Assembly (NCBI RefSeq): GCF_003052165.1
Contig: NZ_CP024869.1
Coordinates: forward strand, 1,894,001 to 1,958,000
Direction of reading: 5' to 3'
DNA length: 64,000 bases
From: Dietzia sp. JS16-p6b
GTDB lineage: Bacteria; Actinomycetota; Actinomycetes; Mycobacteriales; Mycobacteriaceae
The notes below the pieces were generated by a model. The model was not told where the DNA came from. It saw only the letters and a list, made by a program, of their open reading frames with translations, and did not search any database. Within the stretch, counting starts at the first letter, position 1; each line of letters begins with the position of its first letter. Made by a program: the position numbers and the translations under genes. Shown one piece after another: positions 62,339 to 64,000 of this stretch.

Positions 62339-63316
62339 TCAGCGGCGCGCGGTCCCCACATCGAGGACGACTCTGGTCCTGGCGACGTCGCGGTCCATCG
62401 CCACCAGCAGTTCGTCGACCGAGGAGAACTTCTCCATATCGCGGACGTGGTCCACGAAGTCGACGGCGGCCACACGTCCGTAGAGGTCCGCCGACTCGTC
62501 GAGCACGAACGCCTCGACACTCCGCGCCGCCTCCCCGAAGGTCGGGTTGGTGCCCACGGAGATCGCGGCGGGGTAGCGCCGGCCGGGGAGGATCGTCCCG
62601 TCGACGTCGTGCTCGTCGAGGAGGGTGAACCACCCGGCGTAGACGCCGTCGACGGGCACGGCCGTGTACTCCGGCAGGTCCAGGTTCGCCGTCGGGTACC
62701 CCAGGTCGCGTCCCCCGCGTCCGGCCCCGTGCACGACGGTCCCGGACACGCGGTGGGGACGACCGAGGATCGTCGCCGCGCCGGCCACGTCCGACTCCGC
62801 GAGCAGTCGACGTACCCGGGAGGAGGAGACCGGTTCCCCACCGAGTTCCAGCAGGTCCATCACGCGAACGTCGATCCCCCGCTCGGAGCACAGCTCACGC
62901 AGCGTCTCCGGGGTCCCCGCGGCTCGTCGACCGAAGGAGAAATTGTTCCCCACGGTGACGGAGCGACTCCGCAATCCCCGGACCAGAACGCGGTCGATGA
63001 ACTCCTCGGGGTCCCACGAGGCCATGCCGGTATCGAAGGGCAGGGCGAAGACCGCGTCGACACCGAGTTCGCCGGCCAGTTCCGCGCGTCGTTCGAGCGG
63101 TGTCAGGACCAGGGGATGGGTGCCGGGTCGGATGACCTCGACCGGGTGCGGATCGAACGTCACCAACACCGGGCTCGCGCCCGACTCCCGCCCGGCCGCC
63201 ACCGCGTGGTCCACCAGGCTCCGGTGCCCCCGGTGGAGTCCGTCGAACACCCCGAGTGCGACGGAGGTCCCGCCGTCGGGGATCACGATCTCGTCGAACG
63301 TCCGCCACAGCTGCAC
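62339..63316 (-). CDS. ribF: Bifunctional riboflavin kinase/FAD synthetase
   Basis: 325 residues. N-terminal FMN adenylyltransferase (GVFDGLHRGHRSLV, TFDPHP, SSSRVRRLL) and C-terminal riboflavin kinase (GYPTANLDL). Makes FMN and FAD, which ThyX, HemY and the reductases here need. GTG 63316 is 7 nt behind TAAGGT and gives MQLWRTFDEI, the family start; a GTG at 63343 overlapping the truB stop is the alternative. Confidence 0.94.
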   Translation of the reverse strand: MQLWRTFDEIVIPDGGTSVALGVFDGLHRGHRSLVDHAVAAGRESGASPVLVTFDPHPVEVIRPGTHPLVLTPLERRAELAGELGVDAVFALPFDTGMASWDPEEFIDRVLVRGLRSRSVTVGNNFSFGRRAAGTPETLRELCSERGIDVRVMDLLELGGEPVSSSRVRRLLAESDVAGAATILGRPHRVSGTVVHGAGRGGRDLGYPTANLDLPEYTAVPVDGVYAGWFTLLDEHDVDGTILPGRRYPAAISVGTNPTFGEAARSVEAFVLDESADLYGRVAAVDFVDHVRDMEKFSSVDELLVAMDRDVARTRVVLDVGTARR

Positions 63317-63323
63317 GGCGACC

Positions 63324-63329
63324 ACCTTA
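63324..63329 (-). promoter_or_regulatory. -10 box for leaderless ribF mRNA
   Basis: TAAGGT on minus, 7 nt before the GTG at 63316. Confidence 0.55.
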
Positions 63330-63339
63330 CGCCCGGGCC

Positions 63340-64000
63340 TCACAGGCCCGCCGGTCGCATGACGACGACCGGAGCGGCGCGATTGCCGGACTCGGAGACC
63401 AGGGCGGCGACCCGTCCGTCCGGACCCACGGCCGCGACCACCCCGTCGTCACCCCTGGCCTGCAGCCACCGCCCGTGTCGCAGTCCCTCCGCCTCGTCCG
63501 CGTCGATGTCGCGGCGGGGGAAGGCGGTCAACGCGGCGGTGTCGAGGTCCAGGGACAACCGCGGATCCTCCTCGAGTTCTCCGAGTGTGCGGGCGACATC
63601 CAGGCCGAACGGTCCCACGCACGTACGGCGCAGCGCGGTGAGATGTCCCCCCACCCCGAGCGCGGCGCCGAGGTCGCGGGCCAGTGCGCGGATGTAGGTG
63701 CCGGTGGAGCAGTCGACGACGACGACGAGGTCCACCACCGCTCCGGCAGGGATCCGCTCGACGATCTCGAACCGCGACACCGTGACGGTCCGCGCGTCGA
63801 GCCGGACGTCCTCGCCGGCCCGGACCCGGTCGTAGGCCCGTCGGCCGGCCACCTTGATCGCGCTCACCGAGGACGGCACCTGCTCGATCTCGCCGGTGAG
63901 TGCCGCGACCGCGGAGTCGATCGCCTCGTCGGTCACCGTCGAGGCGTCGACCCGCGCCGTGGTCTCGCCCTCAGCGTCGTCGGTGGTGGTGGATTCCCCG
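63340..64000 (-). CDS. truB: tRNA pseudouridine(55) synthase TruB, C-terminal part
   Basis: About 219 C-terminal residues are in the window; the frame stays open to the right edge, so the N-terminal catalytic start (GDKPAG and catalytic Asp) is missing. STGTYIRALARDLGAALGVGGHL and LRRTCVGPF are TruB signatures, followed by the PUA-like end. An Asp/Glu/Thr-rich insert near the edge is unusual. Isomerises U55 in the tRNA T loop. Confidence 0.93.
   Translation of the reverse strand, partial: GESTTTDDAEGETTARVDASTVTDEAIDSAVAALTGEIEQVPSSVSAIKVAGRRAYDRVRAGEDVRLDARTVTVSRFEIVERIPAGAVVDLVVVVDCSTGTYIRALARDLGAALGVGGHLTALRRTCVGPFGLDVARTLGELEEDPRLSLDLDTAALTAFPRRDIDADEAEGLRHGRWLQARGDDGVVAAVGPDGRVAALVSESGNRAAPVVVMRPAGL

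Overview
The window is about 70% GC and densely coded. Its gene order from about 7.4 kb to the right edge follows the conserved Mycobacteriales block known from Mycobacterium tuberculosis (Rv2669 to Rv2793c): acetyltransferase, zapE, ribD-like, secreted hydrolase, aftC, msrB, hemQ-hemY-hemE, DUF3000, rnd, dxs, trmA-like, APC transporter with ceoB/ceoC, nrdR, lexA, hflX, dapF, miaA, DUF349, miaB, recX-recA, DUF3046, pspA, clgR, cinA, pgsA, ftsK, rnj, dapA, thyX, dapB, pepR, pnp, rpsO, ribF, truB. aftC (arabinan synthesis) and the coproheme-type haem genes fit a mycolic-acid actinobacterium. A Dietzia/Gordonia/Rhodococcus relative is my best guess; the genus cannot be proved from this window.

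Left accessory region (1-6125, minus strand): one operon reading mauE, mauD, mauA, mauB, multicopper oxidase, two amicyanin-like cupredoxins, then a membrane protein cut by the left edge. mauA has the cysteine-rich light-chain fold and both tryptophans needed for the tryptophan tryptophylquinone (TTQ) cofactor. The heavy chain, oxidase and both cupredoxins carry lipoprotein signals, so this looks like a surface-anchored methylamine (or other primary amine) oxidising chain with its own copper oxidase. It is the most unusual content here. It lies beside the 3' end of a tRNA-Val gene.

tRNA region (6.5-7.13 kb): tRNA-Val(CAC) on minus; tRNA-Gly(GCC), tRNA-Cys(GCA) and tRNA-Val(GAC) on plus. Promoters and terminators are recognisable. 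Small tandem-repeat arrays fill three spacers (6338-6470, 7156-7246, 7965-8042).

Core region: haem synthesis ends in coproheme decarboxylase. A KimA-like transporter sits divergent to two TrkA-type regulators. A SOS module (lexA, a divergent cell-division gene, recA-recX) carries visible LexA boxes. Lysine/peptidoglycan genes (dapF, dapA, dapB), RNA-processing genes (rnj, pnp, miaA, miaB, hrpA, rnd, trmA-like, truB) and envelope-stress genes (clgR, pspA) follow. Malate synthase glcB and an IclR regulator are inserted between dapF and miaA.

Regulation: at least 14 genes have a TANNNT -10 hexamer 6-8 nt before the start codon, the arrangement expected for leaderless mRNAs; this was used to choose several starts. 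Long perfect hairpins close pspA, pnp and the glcB/iclR junction, and a large imperfect hairpin separates rpsO from pnp.
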